From: Nostoc flagelliforme FACHB-838
GTDB taxonomy: Bacteria > Cyanobacteriota > Cyanobacteriia > Cyanobacteriales > Nostocaceae
Reading direction: 5' to 3'
Length of the DNA: 50,570 nt
Assembly: GCF_014698065.1 (NCBI RefSeq)
Contig: NZ_JACJSI010000048.1
Coordinates: 1 to 50,570, forward strand
Shown here: positions 9,202 through 17,002 of the stretch, piece after piece
Layout of the letters: every line of letters starts with the position of its first letter
Position numbering within the stretch: position 1 is the stretch's first letter
Program-made: the position numbers and the translations under genes
The notes under the pieces: model-generated
What the model saw: only the letters and a program-made list of their open reading frames with translations
The model's database searches: none
Told to the model about the DNA's origin: nothing

Positions 9202-10068
9202 ATGAAAACGCAGAAAGTATGGTTCATTACCGGAGCCTCCAGGGGCTTTGGGTTAGAAATTGCCAGAGCAGCCCTGGCAGCGGGCAACCAAGTAGTAGCG
9301 ACGGTTCGCTCTCAGTCCGCACAACTCGCCTCTATCCTGCACAGCCACCCGGATCTGTACGTTGTGCAGATGGATGTCACACAGGAAGACCAGGTACAAG
9401 AGGCCGTTAAGCAAGGCATTGCCCGTTTCGGCCGGGTTGATGTTTTAGTCAATAATGCCGGGTTTGGCATGGTTACTGCGATCGAAGAAGCCACGGATGC
9501 CGAAGTCCGCAAACAGTATGATACCAACGTGTTTGGTTTACTGAATGTGACTCGTGCAGTGTTGCCGTACCTGCGCCAGCAAAAATCCGGGCGGGTGATC
9601 AATATCACCTCGCTGTTCGGCTACGATACAGTTCCGGGCTGGGGATTGTACGGATCCACTAAATTTGCGGTCGAAGGTCTCTCAAAAGGGTTAGCAGTCG
9701 AACTAGCACCGCTCGGCATCCACGTCACGGCAGTAGCTCCTGGTCTTTTTAGTACCGACTTCCTGAGTGCTGAATCTTATGTTGCCGCTAAGACCATCAT
9801 CGACGATTACCAGGAAACGGTAGGGCCGATGCGGAACGGAGCCGATGTGCTACATGGGCAGCAGCCCGGTGATCCGAAAAAGTTTGCTCAGGTGATTATT
9901 CGACTCGCCAATACAGAACGCCCGCCACTACATTTGCCCGTCGGGAAGGACACGATCGCGATGTACCAGAACAACGCCGCGAAAATGGCACAGGAAATCC
10001 AAGCATGGCTGCCAGTCGCTACCAGCACCGACCATGACCACCGAGTAGCAGCTTTGACCATCGCCTGA
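9202..10068 (+). CDS. Short-chain dehydrogenase/reductase (classical SDR)
   Basis: The protein has 288 residues. The cofactor motif TGASRGFG is at residues 10-17, NNAG near residue 87, and the catalytic Ser (NITSLFGY) and YGSTK Tyr/Lys near residues 132-154 are all present, so the enzyme should be active. The extended C-terminus resembles oxidoreductases annotated as acting on ketones or steroids; the substrate is not known. The ATG at 9202 is set by AAAGGAG in leader A. The last 50 bp of the gene and its downstream leader are duplicated at 12016-12103. Confidence 0.9.
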   Translation: MKTQKVWFITGASRGFGLEIARAALAAGNQVVATVRSQSAQLASILHSHPDLYVVQMDVTQEDQVQEAVKQGIARFGRVDVLVNNAGFGMVTAIEEATDAEVRKQYDTNVFGLLNVTRAVLPYLRQQKSGRVINITSLFGYDTVPGWGLYGSTKFAVEGLSKGLAVELAPLGIHVTAVAPGLFSTDFLSAESYVAAKTIIDDYQETVGPMRNGADVLHGQQPGDPKKFAQVIIRLANTERPPLHLPVGKDTIAMYQNNAAKMAQEIQAWLPVATSTDHDHRVAALTIA

Positions 10069-10100
10069 CCTGCAACATTCACACATTATCTCCAAAGGAG
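10013..10100 (+). repeat. SDR-tail/leader repeat C, copy 1
   Basis: The end of the SDR gene (from GTCGCTACCAG), its stop and the downstream leader ACACATTATCTCCAAAGGAG are repeated with few changes at 12016-12103. The leader ends in a strong Shine-Dalgarno AAAGGAG that serves the broken SDR start at 10107. Confidence 0.75.
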
Positions 10101-10106
10101 ATTGTG

Positions 10107-10283
10107 ATGAAACTGGAAGGTAAGAAGGCACTGATTACTGGGGGAAACGGCGGCATTGGCTTGGCGATCGCTCGATTCTTCATTGTTTCGGCAGCCTGGA
10201 TATTATCTTCGTTAACGCTGGTATTGGCGGCGCTACAAGCGGAGGAAACGGACAAGAAGCAACCTGAGTTAATTCGATTGTGA
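10107..10283 (+). pseudogene. SDR gene remnant with internal deletion and frameshift
   Basis: The ATG follows AAAGGAG and begins a clear SDR N-terminus (MKLEGKKALITGGNGGIGLA). After about 25 codons the homology jumps to the central SDR segment LDIIFVNAGIGG, read in another frame (10193-10267), so around 50 codons have been lost and the frame is broken. The initiating frame stops at 10283. The remnant sits between the SDR at 9202 and the GMC oxidoreductase. Confidence 0.75.
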
Positions 10284-10299
10284 AAGCGAGGTAGGCACA

Positions 10300-11997
10300 A
10301 TGAAAACGAACTTTGAGAATGAGTCCTTCGAAGATGAACGTGACAACTATCAACGTGGCGCTGATGGTCGCGATATTTTCGCCGAGCGTGTCCGCATCAA
10401 CCAGCACAAGCTCACCTCTGAGCTAAGGCACCAGTACGATTTTATTGTTTGCGGATCTGGATCTTCTGGCTCGGTGGTTGTCGGCAGACTAGCGGAGAAT
10501 CCGGATATCAGCGTTCTGCTGGTTGAAGTTGGAGGCACTGATGATGTGCCAAGTGTCATAGAAGCAAATCAATGGCCAATGAACCTTGGAAGCGATCGCG
10601 ACTGGAGCTTCCCAGGCCAGCCGAATTTATATGTGAACGGTCGTTCGATTCCGTTTTCTATGGGCAAGGTACTCGGCGGTGGATCGAGCATCAACGTCAT
10701 GGTTTGGGCACGCGGACACAAGCATGATTGGGATTTCTTTGCCTCCGAAGCCAACGATCCAGCCTGGAGTTATGAATCCGTCTTGAAGATTTATCGCCGC
10801 CTGGAAGATTGGCATGGCGTGCCAGACCCAATGTATCGCGGAACAGGAGGGCCAGTATTTGTCCAGCCCGCGCCAGATCCAAACCCGATCGCACCCGCAA
10901 CGGTCGAAGGAGCGCGGGTGGTGGGTATTCCTACTTTTGAAAATCCGAACGGACGCATGATGGAAGCGGCGAAGGGCGCTTCTATCAGCGATGTGCGAGT
11001 TCGCAATGGCAAGCGCGAATCGCTATTCCGCTCCTACGTCTTCCCCTATATGGATCGACCAAACCTGACGGTTCTCAGTCATGCACTAGTCACACGGCTG
11101 ACGTTCCAGGGTAAGCGGGTCACTGGCGTGGAGATTGCTTATCGTGACGCGATCTATCGCATTGGTGCGGCAGTAGAAGTCGTGCTGTCGCTTGGTGCAA
11201 TCCATACGCCGAAAGTGCTGATGCAATCTGGTATCGGCGATGAAGCCGAGTTGCGGCGATTTGGAATTCCTGTTGTGCAGCACCTTCCCGGTGTGGGGCA
11301 AAATTTTCAAGACCACGTTGCATTTGATTGTGTTTGGGAATATCAAAACGCTCTCGCACCCAGAAACAACCTGTCCGAGGCAATCTTTTTCTCGACGAGC
11401 CAGCCCGGGCTTGACAGTCCAGACTTATTTGTTTGTCAAGCCGAGGTGCCAAAATCCAGTGCCGAGAATGCCGTCCGGTTTGGGCTGCCTGATGCAGGCT
11501 GGACATTATTCGGGGCGATCGTGCACCCCAAAAGCCGAGGCCGCCTGCGCCTTACGGGAGCCGATCCATCCGACCCGATTCTGATTGATGCAAACACGCT
11601 GTCTGACCCGGATGATCTCAAAACCGCGATCGCCTGTGTAGAACTCTGCCGCGAAGTCGGTAACTCCGCTCCGCTTCGTCCGTTCGTAAAGCGCGAAGTG
11701 ATGCCAGGTAATTTGAAAGGGGCCGAACTCGAACGCTTTATTCGGGATGCTGCGACGAGTTTCTGGCATGAAACCTGCACCGCGAAGATGGGTCGGGATG
11801 ACCTGTCGGTGGTGGATAGCAATCTGAGAGTGTATGGAATCGACAATCTCCGGATCGCTGATGGATCGATTATGCCGCGAATCACGACCGGTAACACGAT
11901 GGCTCCCTGCGTGATCATCGGGGAGCGGGCAGCGGAAATTCTACATCTCGAACATCAGCTGCAAACCATTGTAAAAACAAACTCAGGCGAGCAATAG
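10300..11997 (+). CDS. GMC-family FAD-dependent oxidoreductase
   Basis: The protein has 565 residues. It shows the FAD dinucleotide motif GSGSSG near residue 51, the first GMC signature (GKVLGGGSSINVMVWARG), the second (GAIHTPKVLMQSGIG) and the C-terminal catalytic histidine block (SFWHETCTAKMG) followed by TTGNTMAPCVIIGERAAE. The family oxidises alcohols such as choline, glucose or aryl/alkyl alcohols; the substrate is not resolvable. The N-terminal 40 residues are a polar extension without a signal peptide. It lies in the same-strand run after the SDR remnant and is followed by repeat C copy 2. Confidence 0.92.
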   Translation: MKTNFENESFEDERDNYQRGADGRDIFAERVRINQHKLTSELRHQYDFIVCGSGSSGSVVVGRLAENPDISVLLVEVGGTDDVPSVIEANQWPMNLGSDRDWSFPGQPNLYVNGRSIPFSMGKVLGGGSSINVMVWARGHKHDWDFFASEANDPAWSYESVLKIYRRLEDWHGVPDPMYRGTGGPVFVQPAPDPNPIAPATVEGARVVGIPTFENPNGRMMEAAKGASISDVRVRNGKRESLFRSYVFPYMDRPNLTVLSHALVTRLTFQGKRVTGVEIAYRDAIYRIGAAVEVVLSLGAIHTPKVLMQSGIGDEAELRRFGIPVVQHLPGVGQNFQDHVAFDCVWEYQNALAPRNNLSEAIFFSTSQPGLDSPDLFVCQAEVPKSSAENAVRFGLPDAGWTLFGAIVHPKSRGRLRLTGADPSDPILIDANTLSDPDDLKTAIACVELCREVGNSAPLRPFVKREVMPGNLKGAELERFIRDAATSFWHETCTAKMGRDDLSVVDSNLRVYGIDNLRIADGSIMPRITTGNTMAPCVIIGERAAEILHLEHQLQTIVKTNSGEQ

Positions 11998-12015
11998 AAC
12001 CACCGCACTTTTCAT

Positions 12016-12103
12016 TAGTCGCTACCAGTACCGACCATGACCAGCCCATAACGGCTTTGACCATAGCCTGACTGCAATATTCACACATTATCTCCAAAGG
12101 AGA
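12016..12103 (+). repeat. SDR-tail/leader repeat C, copy 2 (gene remnant)
   Basis: A degenerate copy of the 3' end of the SDR gene plus its downstream leader (see 10013-10100). No SDR body precedes it, so this is the scar of a lost or recombined SDR copy. The leader now precedes only a 14-codon reading frame (12113-12157). The remainder of 11998-12315 shows no gene; an AAAGGAG precedes the next start at 12316. Confidence 0.7.
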
Positions 12104-12315
12104 ATGATAACTATGAAGACACTTGTGTTCTTTAGGTTCAAAACTCTACTAAGTTGAGGTGATTTATGCCTTATTTCCTATAGCTTGTACTACATAATTG
12201 CAATTTTGTCAATGCGTAAGTTCTGTGGCTGAAAACAGACTGCAATTGCACTGTGCCGTTCAATAGATTCGTCCCTCATTTCACCAACCCCTCAAAAGCA
12301 TAAAGGAGTTTTACT

Positions 12316-13026
12316 ATGGGCATTGAACAGAAAGTCGCTGTTATTACCGGCGCATCGCAAGGCATCGGCGCAGCCCTTGTCAAGGCGTACCGCGATCGCA
12401 ACTATCGAGTGGTCGCAACCTCGCGCTCGATCGAGCCGTCGAACGATGATGAAGTCCTGGCAGTGCCGGGCGACATCGCCGATCGAAAAACCGCCGAGCG
12501 TGCGATTTCCGAAGGCGTGTCCCGCTTCGGGCGCATCGACACACTCATCAACAACGCTGGCATCTTCATCGCCAAGCCATTTACCCAATACACCGAGGCT
12601 GACTACGAGGTATATCTGGGCACTAACGTCACTGGCTTTTTTCACATGACGCAACTCGCGATCGCCCAGATGGAGAAACAGGGTAGCGGTCATGTTGTGC
12701 AGATATCGACGAGCTTGGTTGACAACCCGATCGCTGGCGTACCATCTGTACTTGCATCACTCACTAAAGGCGGACTGAATGCCGCGACCAGATCGCTGGC
12801 GATCGAGTATGCCAAGCGTGGTATCCGGGTGAACGCGATCGCGCTAGGTAACATCAAGACACCAATGCACCCTGCCGAAACCCATGCACAGCTCGCTGCC
12901 ATGCACCCAATCGATCGTATGGGCGAAATTTCTGACATCGTTGATGCAATCCTCTACCTCGAATCAGCCAACTTTGTGACGGGCGAAATCCTTCACGTCG
13001 ATGGTGGTCAGAGTGCGGGTCACTGA
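12316..13026 (+). CDS. SDR-family protein lacking the catalytic tyrosine
   Basis: The protein has 236 residues. The Rossmann motif TGASQGIG is at residues 12-19, NNAG near 78, and the C-terminal VTGEILHVDGGQSAGH end is typical of FabG-like SDRs. In the active-site helix the expected YxxxK reads as ...SVLASLTKGG, so Lys is kept and Tyr is replaced by Ala. The start is fixed by AAAGGAG 10 bases upstream. It may bind nucleotide without classical SDR chemistry, or use another residue. The HIP1-like CGCGATCGC sites argue for long residence in a cyanobacterium. Confidence 0.88.
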   Translation: MGIEQKVAVITGASQGIGAALVKAYRDRNYRVVATSRSIEPSNDDEVLAVPGDIADRKTAERAISEGVSRFGRIDTLINNAGIFIAKPFTQYTEADYEVYLGTNVTGFFHMTQLAIAQMEKQGSGHVVQISTSLVDNPIAGVPSVLASLTKGGLNAATRSLAIEYAKRGIRVNAIALGNIKTPMHPAETHAQLAAMHPIDRMGEISDIVDAILYLESANFVTGEILHVDGGQSAGH

Positions 13027-13107
13027 CATCACCTTGAGCCAAGAATAATGACTTTGATGCTTTCAACCAGAGTTGCTCAACCGCCTAGCCTTTAAAAGAA
13101 CACAGGC

Positions 13108-13437
13108 ATGATCTACGAATTACGCATTTATCACGCCATGCCCGGACGGCTACCCGCGCTACTCGCGCGCTTCGAGAACCACACACTGCGAATCTGGGAG
13201 AAGCATGGCATCCGCCAAGCTGGATTCTGGACAACGCTAATCGGCGAAAGCGAGAGTAACCAGCTCACCTACCTGCTTGCCTGGGACAACCTGGCTGAAC
13301 GCCAGGAGCGCTGGAACGCATTCCTCGCCGACCCCGAATGGATCGCGACCAAGACCGAAACTGAGAAGGACGGTCCACTCGTGCAGAACATCAGCAATGA
13401 GTTGCTAGCACCGACCGCCTTTTCCTCGGTGAAGTGA
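13108..13437 (+). CDS. NIPSNAP-family protein
   Basis: A 109-residue protein with the NIPSNAP pattern: an N-terminal YELRIYHAMPGRL strand, a helix ending ENHTLRIWEKHG, GFWTT, and a C-terminal YLLAWDNLAERQERWNAF block. These are dimeric ferredoxin-like (alpha/beta barrel) proteins of uncertain function. It lies 81 bp after the SDR. Pieces of its gene recur at 15713-15748 and 16824-16892, showing that this locus has been duplicated and lost. Confidence 0.88.
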   Translation: MIYELRIYHAMPGRLPALLARFENHTLRIWEKHGIRQAGFWTTLIGESESNQLTYLLAWDNLAERQERWNAFLADPEWIATKTETEKDGPLVQNISNELLAPTAFSSVK

Positions 13438-13544
13438 GCGATAGGGCGAGCTACGGAACTCAAACCCGTAGCATCCGGCCTACAGACTCCTCCCCACCAT
13501 CACAAGTGAGTAATGCGGACAGATAATCACTTAAAGACATATAT

Positions 13545-13565
13545 CTTGCTTGTATTATTAGCAAG
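13545..13565 (+). promoter_or_regulatory. Inverted repeat upstream of nitronate monooxygenase gene
   Basis: CTTGCT-N9-AGCAAG lies 14 bp before the start codon at 13580. Its arms are short, and the spacer is AT-rich. It could be an operator or a weak hairpin over the translation start region; sequence alone cannot decide. Confidence 0.35.
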
Positions 13566-13579
13566 CGTGGGAGATACTT

Positions 13580-14638
13580 ATGTGGCCTAAAACAGAACTG
13601 ATAGATTTGCTCAAGATCACGCATCCAATAATTCAGGCTCCGATGGTTGGCGCTTCCACACCTGAGTTGGTTGCGGCTGTTTCTAATGCAGGAGGTCTAG
13701 GCTCCTATGGTGGTGCGGCCACCGCACCAGCCAAACTTCGCTCCATTATCAGGCAAATTCGAGAACTGACAGACAAACCCTTTGGAGTTAATTTGTTTGC
13801 CCCAGCAGTTGAAGCGTATCAACTTACGCCTGAGCTATTAACAAAATGGCACAACGAACTTGATGCCGGGCCTGTGCCCGAACCAATACCGATACTAGGA
13901 CCATTTGTAGATCAATTTACTGTCCTGCTTGAGGAGAAAGTACCTGTTTTTAGTTTCCACTTTGGGCCTGCGCCAATCGAGGCAATTCGTGAGATACACG
14001 CTATAGGCTCAATTGTATTAGCAACCGCGACGACCGTCGGTGAAGCAAATGCTCTAATCGAAGCAGGAGTTGATGTCATCATAGCCCAGGGCTTTGAAGC
14101 CGGAGGTCATCGCGGAACCTTTGCAGTACCTTATGAACACGGATTGATTGGAACGGCAGCGTTGGTGCCGCAAATAGCTGATGCGGTATCAGTTCCGGTC
14201 ATTGCGGCAGGCGGAATCATGGATGCTCGTGGAATCGTTGCTGCATTTGCACTTGGGGCAAGCGGGGTACAGATGGGAACCGCCTTTCTCGCCTGCCCTG
14301 AGAACAATATCCCAGAAGTATATAGGCAGGCGGTACTCAAATGTAAAGACGAAGACACGGTTATTACTGAAGTATTTTCCGGCAAACCCGCCAGAGCAAT
14401 CCGAAATCGATTTATACGTGAAATGGAAAATAACAGGGATAAGGTGCTGCCCTTCTCGGCTCAGATGTCTATAGGGCGGGTTTTATATCAGACTTCTGCT
14501 CAACAATCAAATCCAGATTTTGTCAGTATGTGGGCAGGACAGGGAGCAGCACTAGCCGAAGCTCTCCCGGCAGGTGAGCTGATAGAAAAGATGATACAAG
14601 AATTTCTTGCCATAACTGCTTCTTTACAACTCAAATAA
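13580..14638 (+). CDS. Nitronate monooxygenase (2-nitropropane dioxygenase family)
   Basis: The protein has 352 residues and a TIM-barrel FMN enzyme pattern: HPIIQAPMVGAS at residues about 14-25, NAGGLGSYG near 36, AQGFEAGGHRG near 175 (the conserved His region of class I NMOs), AAGGIMDARG near 212 and GASGVQMGTAFL near 228. The family oxidises alkyl nitronates with FMN and oxygen. The ATG at 13580 follows GGGAGA. It stands alone between the NIPSNAP gene and a repeat-rich spacer. Confidence 0.9.
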   Translation: MWPKTELIDLLKITHPIIQAPMVGASTPELVAAVSNAGGLGSYGGAATAPAKLRSIIRQIRELTDKPFGVNLFAPAVEAYQLTPELLTKWHNELDAGPVPEPIPILGPFVDQFTVLLEEKVPVFSFHFGPAPIEAIREIHAIGSIVLATATTVGEANALIEAGVDVIIAQGFEAGGHRGTFAVPYEHGLIGTAALVPQIADAVSVPVIAAGGIMDARGIVAAFALGASGVQMGTAFLACPENNIPEVYRQAVLKCKDEDTVITEVFSGKPARAIRNRFIREMENNRDKVLPFSAQMSIGRVLYQTSAQQSNPDFVSMWAGQGAALAEALPAGELIEKMIQEFLAITASLQLK

Positions 14639-14802
14639 TAACTTAAGAGTTCAAACCAAAGTCTATCTCTGAACAACCGCTTGCATGGATTATTATGAGC
14701 AGCGTTTTGAAGATTCGGACGGAGTGGCGGCGTTTTCAATAAATGCCAGGACTTACGCAAAGTGAATTACTACCTGCTCGCCTACTGATTCCAGCAATGA
14801 AT
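14639..14802. other. Spacer without recognisable gene
   Basis: No reading frame of note. The sequence CCAGGACTTACGCAAAG at about 14748-14764 resembles a terminus often seen at cyanobacterial insertion sequences, so an IS scar is possible. It is followed by element B copy 2. Confidence 0.3.
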
Positions 14803-14903
14803 TGAAATCAGATGGATGAGAGGTAACAGTTCGATTCATCCCACCTCTTGCTAGACCGAAGCTAAATTCACTTGAATGCTGAAAGTCCAAGAGGACACAC
14901 ATC
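14803..14903 (+). repeat. Repeated leader element B, copy 2
   Basis: Matches 5707-5805 over about 100 bp, including GCTAAATTCACTTGAATGCT and the terminal GAGGACACACATC. As in copy 1, element A follows directly, so B-A is itself a repeated two-part module. Confidence 0.75.
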
Positions 14904-14905
14904 TA

Positions 14906-15012
14906 AATCGCGTTTTAACTCAAAGAACTTGAGTGGTGTAAATTGAGCGATCGCAGAAGAATAAAAAGTAACCGAAATAGATATTCAACTCACGAATCTA
15001 AAGGAGAACAAG
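14906..15012 (+). promoter_or_regulatory. Repeated leader element A, copy 3
   Basis: Contains the perfect inverted repeat ACTCAA-N5-TTGAGT at 14918-14934, a GAGCGATCGCAGAAGAAT block and the constant CTAAAGGAGAACAAG immediately before the VOC start at 15013. It begins later than copies 1 and 2: the TTCCTGCTGC part is replaced by the end of element B. Confidence 0.7.
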
Positions 15013-15699
15013 ATGAACAGCAATCACGTAAACAGCCCAAACATGAAACTCGAAGTTGTGGTGTTCAGCGTTTCCGACGTGGAACGCACCAAGGCATTCT
15101 ACCAGAATCTTGGCTGGCGATTCGACATCGACGTGGTGGAGGGCGACTTCCGCGGCGTACACTTTACTCCGCCCAACTCGGATGCCTCGATTCTTTTCGG
15201 CAAGGGAGTCACTCCAAATAATTCTAGCTCGGCGCACAACTTGGTTCTCGCCGTGGACGACCTCGACGCCGCCCGCGAAGACCTGATCGCTCGCGGCGTC
15301 AACGTGAGCGAGGTCTTCCACTACGCTGGCGGCCCCTTTAACAACGCTGTGGAGAACCCACGCGTCAGTGGGCGCGACCCGCAAGATCGTTCTTACTTCT
15401 CATTTGCCTCGTTTGAGGACCCAGACGGGAACATCTGGCTGCTCCAGGAAATCACAACGCGGCTTCCTGGTCGTCTGTGGGACTCGCGAGCAGAAGACCT
15501 AGACGTTCCAAGCCTTGCAAACCTTCTTTGCGAGACGGCAGAGTACCACGATCGCTACGAGAAGACTCACGCCGAGCATCACTGGTGGGACTGGTACGCG
15601 CCCTATCTGAGTGCGCGTCAGAATGGCAGCAACCCAGAAGAGGCCGCCGCCGTCGCTGACCGTTACATGGAGGAGATTTTTCCTGTTCTTTCCACATGA
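15013..15699 (+). CDS. VOC-family protein with a C-terminal helical extension
   Basis: A 228-residue protein. Residues 1-150 are a VOC/glyoxalase fold paralogous to the protein at 6035 (KLEVVVFSVSDVERTKAFY; FEDPDGNIWLLQEI). Residues about 155-228 form an added helical segment (LANLLCETAEYHDRYEKTH, HHWWDWYAPYLSARQ, VADRYMEEIFPVL). That pattern is seen in stand-alone small proteins annotated as bleomycin-resistance-associated, so this looks like a natural fusion. The start is fixed by AAAGGAG in leader A. The substrate is not known. Confidence 0.87.
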   Translation: MNSNHVNSPNMKLEVVVFSVSDVERTKAFYQNLGWRFDIDVVEGDFRGVHFTPPNSDASILFGKGVTPNNSSSAHNLVLAVDDLDAAREDLIARGVNVSEVFHYAGGPFNNAVENPRVSGRDPQDRSYFSFASFEDPDGNIWLLQEITTRLPGRLWDSRAEDLDVPSLANLLCETAEYHDRYEKTHAEHHWWDWYAPYLSARQNGSNPEEAAAVADRYMEEIFPVLST

Positions 15700-15712
15700 T
15701 GCGGTCAAAATA

Positions 15713-15748
15713 GGCACTCGCCAGGTTGGGTTCTGGACAACCTGGTGA
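15713..15748 (+). pseudogene. NIPSNAP gene fragment 1
   Basis: Reads G-T-R-Q-V-G-F-W-T-T-W-stop, matching the GIRQAGFWTT segment of the NIPSNAP protein at 13108. Downstream bases (about 15757-15830) still resemble the sequence after the intact NIPSNAP gene (GAGCGATAGGGCGA...). It is a leftover of a duplicated NIPSNAP locus. Confidence 0.65.
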
Positions 15749-15869
15749 GTGCTGAATTGAGCGATAGGGCGAACACAGAACTCGAACTTGTCGCTCGCCC
15801 CAGCATCACAACTGAGTCATGCAGACAGACAATACGTAACCTCAGTTAAATCCAATTGGAGAAAGATCA

Positions 15870-16001
15870 ATGTCTGAAAAAATCAACCATCAACGATGTC
15901 GGTTTTTGGGCATTGCGGCCATGAAGATTGCGACTACACACCTAAACCGATTCGGTTGTGCGATCGCCTTTGGCGGGTCGGGCGCTCCAGCCCAAACTTA
16001 G
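15870..16001 (+). pseudogene. Broken Tat-leader cassette (remnant of an exported hydrolase gene)
   Basis: The ATG begins MSEKINHQRCRFLGIAAM, the same leader as at 17003 and 23694, but the twin Arg is RC here. After the signal region the frame enters the cloverleaf insertion and stops at 16001. The sequence after the insertion (16069-16145) matches the region just after the signal peptide and the last codons of the alpha/beta hydrolase at 23694 (AAGTTG...GACGGTTACTGAT), so nearly the whole hydrolase body has been deleted. Confidence 0.78.
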
Positions 16002-16063
16002 TTTGGGCTGCCTCCAATCGAAGATTGGAGGGACTCACTTGGTGAGTAGAGCGCAATCCGACC
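15968..16063. mobile_element. 96-bp cloverleaf-forming insertion with 5-bp target duplication
   Basis: The segment is flanked by ATCGC at 15963-15967 and 16064-16068; the intact paralogue at about 23788 has a single copy, so the insertion can be read off directly. Inside, an outer stem GGTCGGGCGCTC (15976-15987) pairs with GAGCGC-aat-CCGACC (16049-16063). It encloses three perfect hairpins, each with a 3-base loop: 15989-16009 (9-bp stem), 16011-16031 (9-bp stem) and 16033-16047 (6-bp stem), separated by single bases. There is no coding capacity. I interpret it as a small non-autonomous mobile element. Confidence 0.75.
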
Positions 16064-16205
16064 ATCGCACAATCCAGCAAAGCAAAACTAATGGATGACC
16101 ACCATGACGAAACCCGGAACCGTGCTCGTCAAAGTTGGTTGACGGTTACTGATCGTGTTTAGCCTGAGCCGTGAAACGGACAATTTGCAGCAAAAAGAAA
16201 ACACC

Positions 16206-16778
16206 ATGACAAAACTGAAAAAAGTATATCACAAAACTAAAGCCCGCACCGCAGGTGCCTTCGTCCTGCTCTCGCTACTCCTCGTCGCACTCTTTGCGGC
16301 GGCAGTGTTGCTGGCACTGCCTGCTCGCGTGCTTGCACAGCAATCTGCTCAGACCAGTGCACAAACCCAGGTTGTGAACGAGGCTAGCGCGAGGGATATC
16401 CGCGGCGCTTCACCGTACATAGCGATCAAAAATGAACCAGCACCCAAGCTGATCGTGGATCCTCCGCTTCCCGAGGGGCTGCCCCAAGGCATCTTCTGGG
16501 CCCAATACCGAGTGGAGAACTTGCACATCGTACCCGTGTTCGGGACGGGCGCCCGCCAGGTATCTCCACGTGTGGGGCATCTACACATAACCGTCGACGA
16601 CCTGCCCTGGTGGTGGGCAGATGCGAGTGACAGCAACACAATCGACATAGCCGGACTGCCGCCCGGCCAGCACAAGGTGAAAATCGAGTTGGTTGACCCT
16701 AACCACAAAGTCTTCCCCGGACAGGTGGTGACGCTGACGTTCACCGTGCCTGGCTATAAAAGCGCACACTTGCACTAG
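16206..16778 (+). CDS. DUF6130-type exported protein
   Basis: The protein has 190 residues. Residues 1-45 are a long Sec signal peptide (basic KLKKVYHKTKAR, hydrophobic core, VLAQQ cleavage region). The mature part has the DUF6130 pattern (ASPYIAIKNEPAPKLIVDPPLP, GHLHITVDDLPWWW, GLPPGQHKVKIELVDPNHK), an immunoglobulin-like beta fold of unknown function. The ATG at 16206 was chosen because the same leader starts at the equivalent position in the epoxide hydrolase at 24800. The signal peptide and about 70 bp upstream are nearly the same in both genes although the mature proteins are unrelated. Confidence 0.82.
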   Translation: MTKLKKVYHKTKARTAGAFVLLSLLLVALFAAAVLLALPARVLAQQSAQTSAQTQVVNEASARDIRGASPYIAIKNEPAPKLIVDPPLPEGLPQGIFWAQYRVENLHIVPVFGTGARQVSPRVGHLHITVDDLPWWWADASDSNTIDIAGLPPGQHKVKIELVDPNHKVFPGQVVTLTFTVPGYKSAHLH

Positions 16779-16823
16779 TAGAAGAGCACGCAAGCCCACT
16801 TCGAGCTTTGGCGCAGCAGACAG

Positions 16824-16892
16824 GACAGTCTACTCGTGCAGAACATCACTAACAAGTTGCTGGCACCGATCGCGTTTTCCTCGCTGCATTAA
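16824..16892 (+). pseudogene. NIPSNAP gene fragment 2 (3' end)
   Basis: Reads DSLLVQNITNKLLAPIAFSS plus L-H-stop, matching the C-terminus of the NIPSNAP protein at 13108 (DGPLVQNISNELLAPTAFSS). The following 80 bp also resemble the sequence after the intact gene. It lies directly upstream of a Tat-leader gene, as fragment 1 does. Confidence 0.72.
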
Positions 16893-17002
16893 GCGATGGG
16901 GCGAGCAACGGAACTTAAACCCACAACTCGCCCCACTATTAGAGCTAAGTAATGTGGGTAGGCAATACATAACCTTAGTTAAATCCAATTAGAGAAAAAT
17001 TA

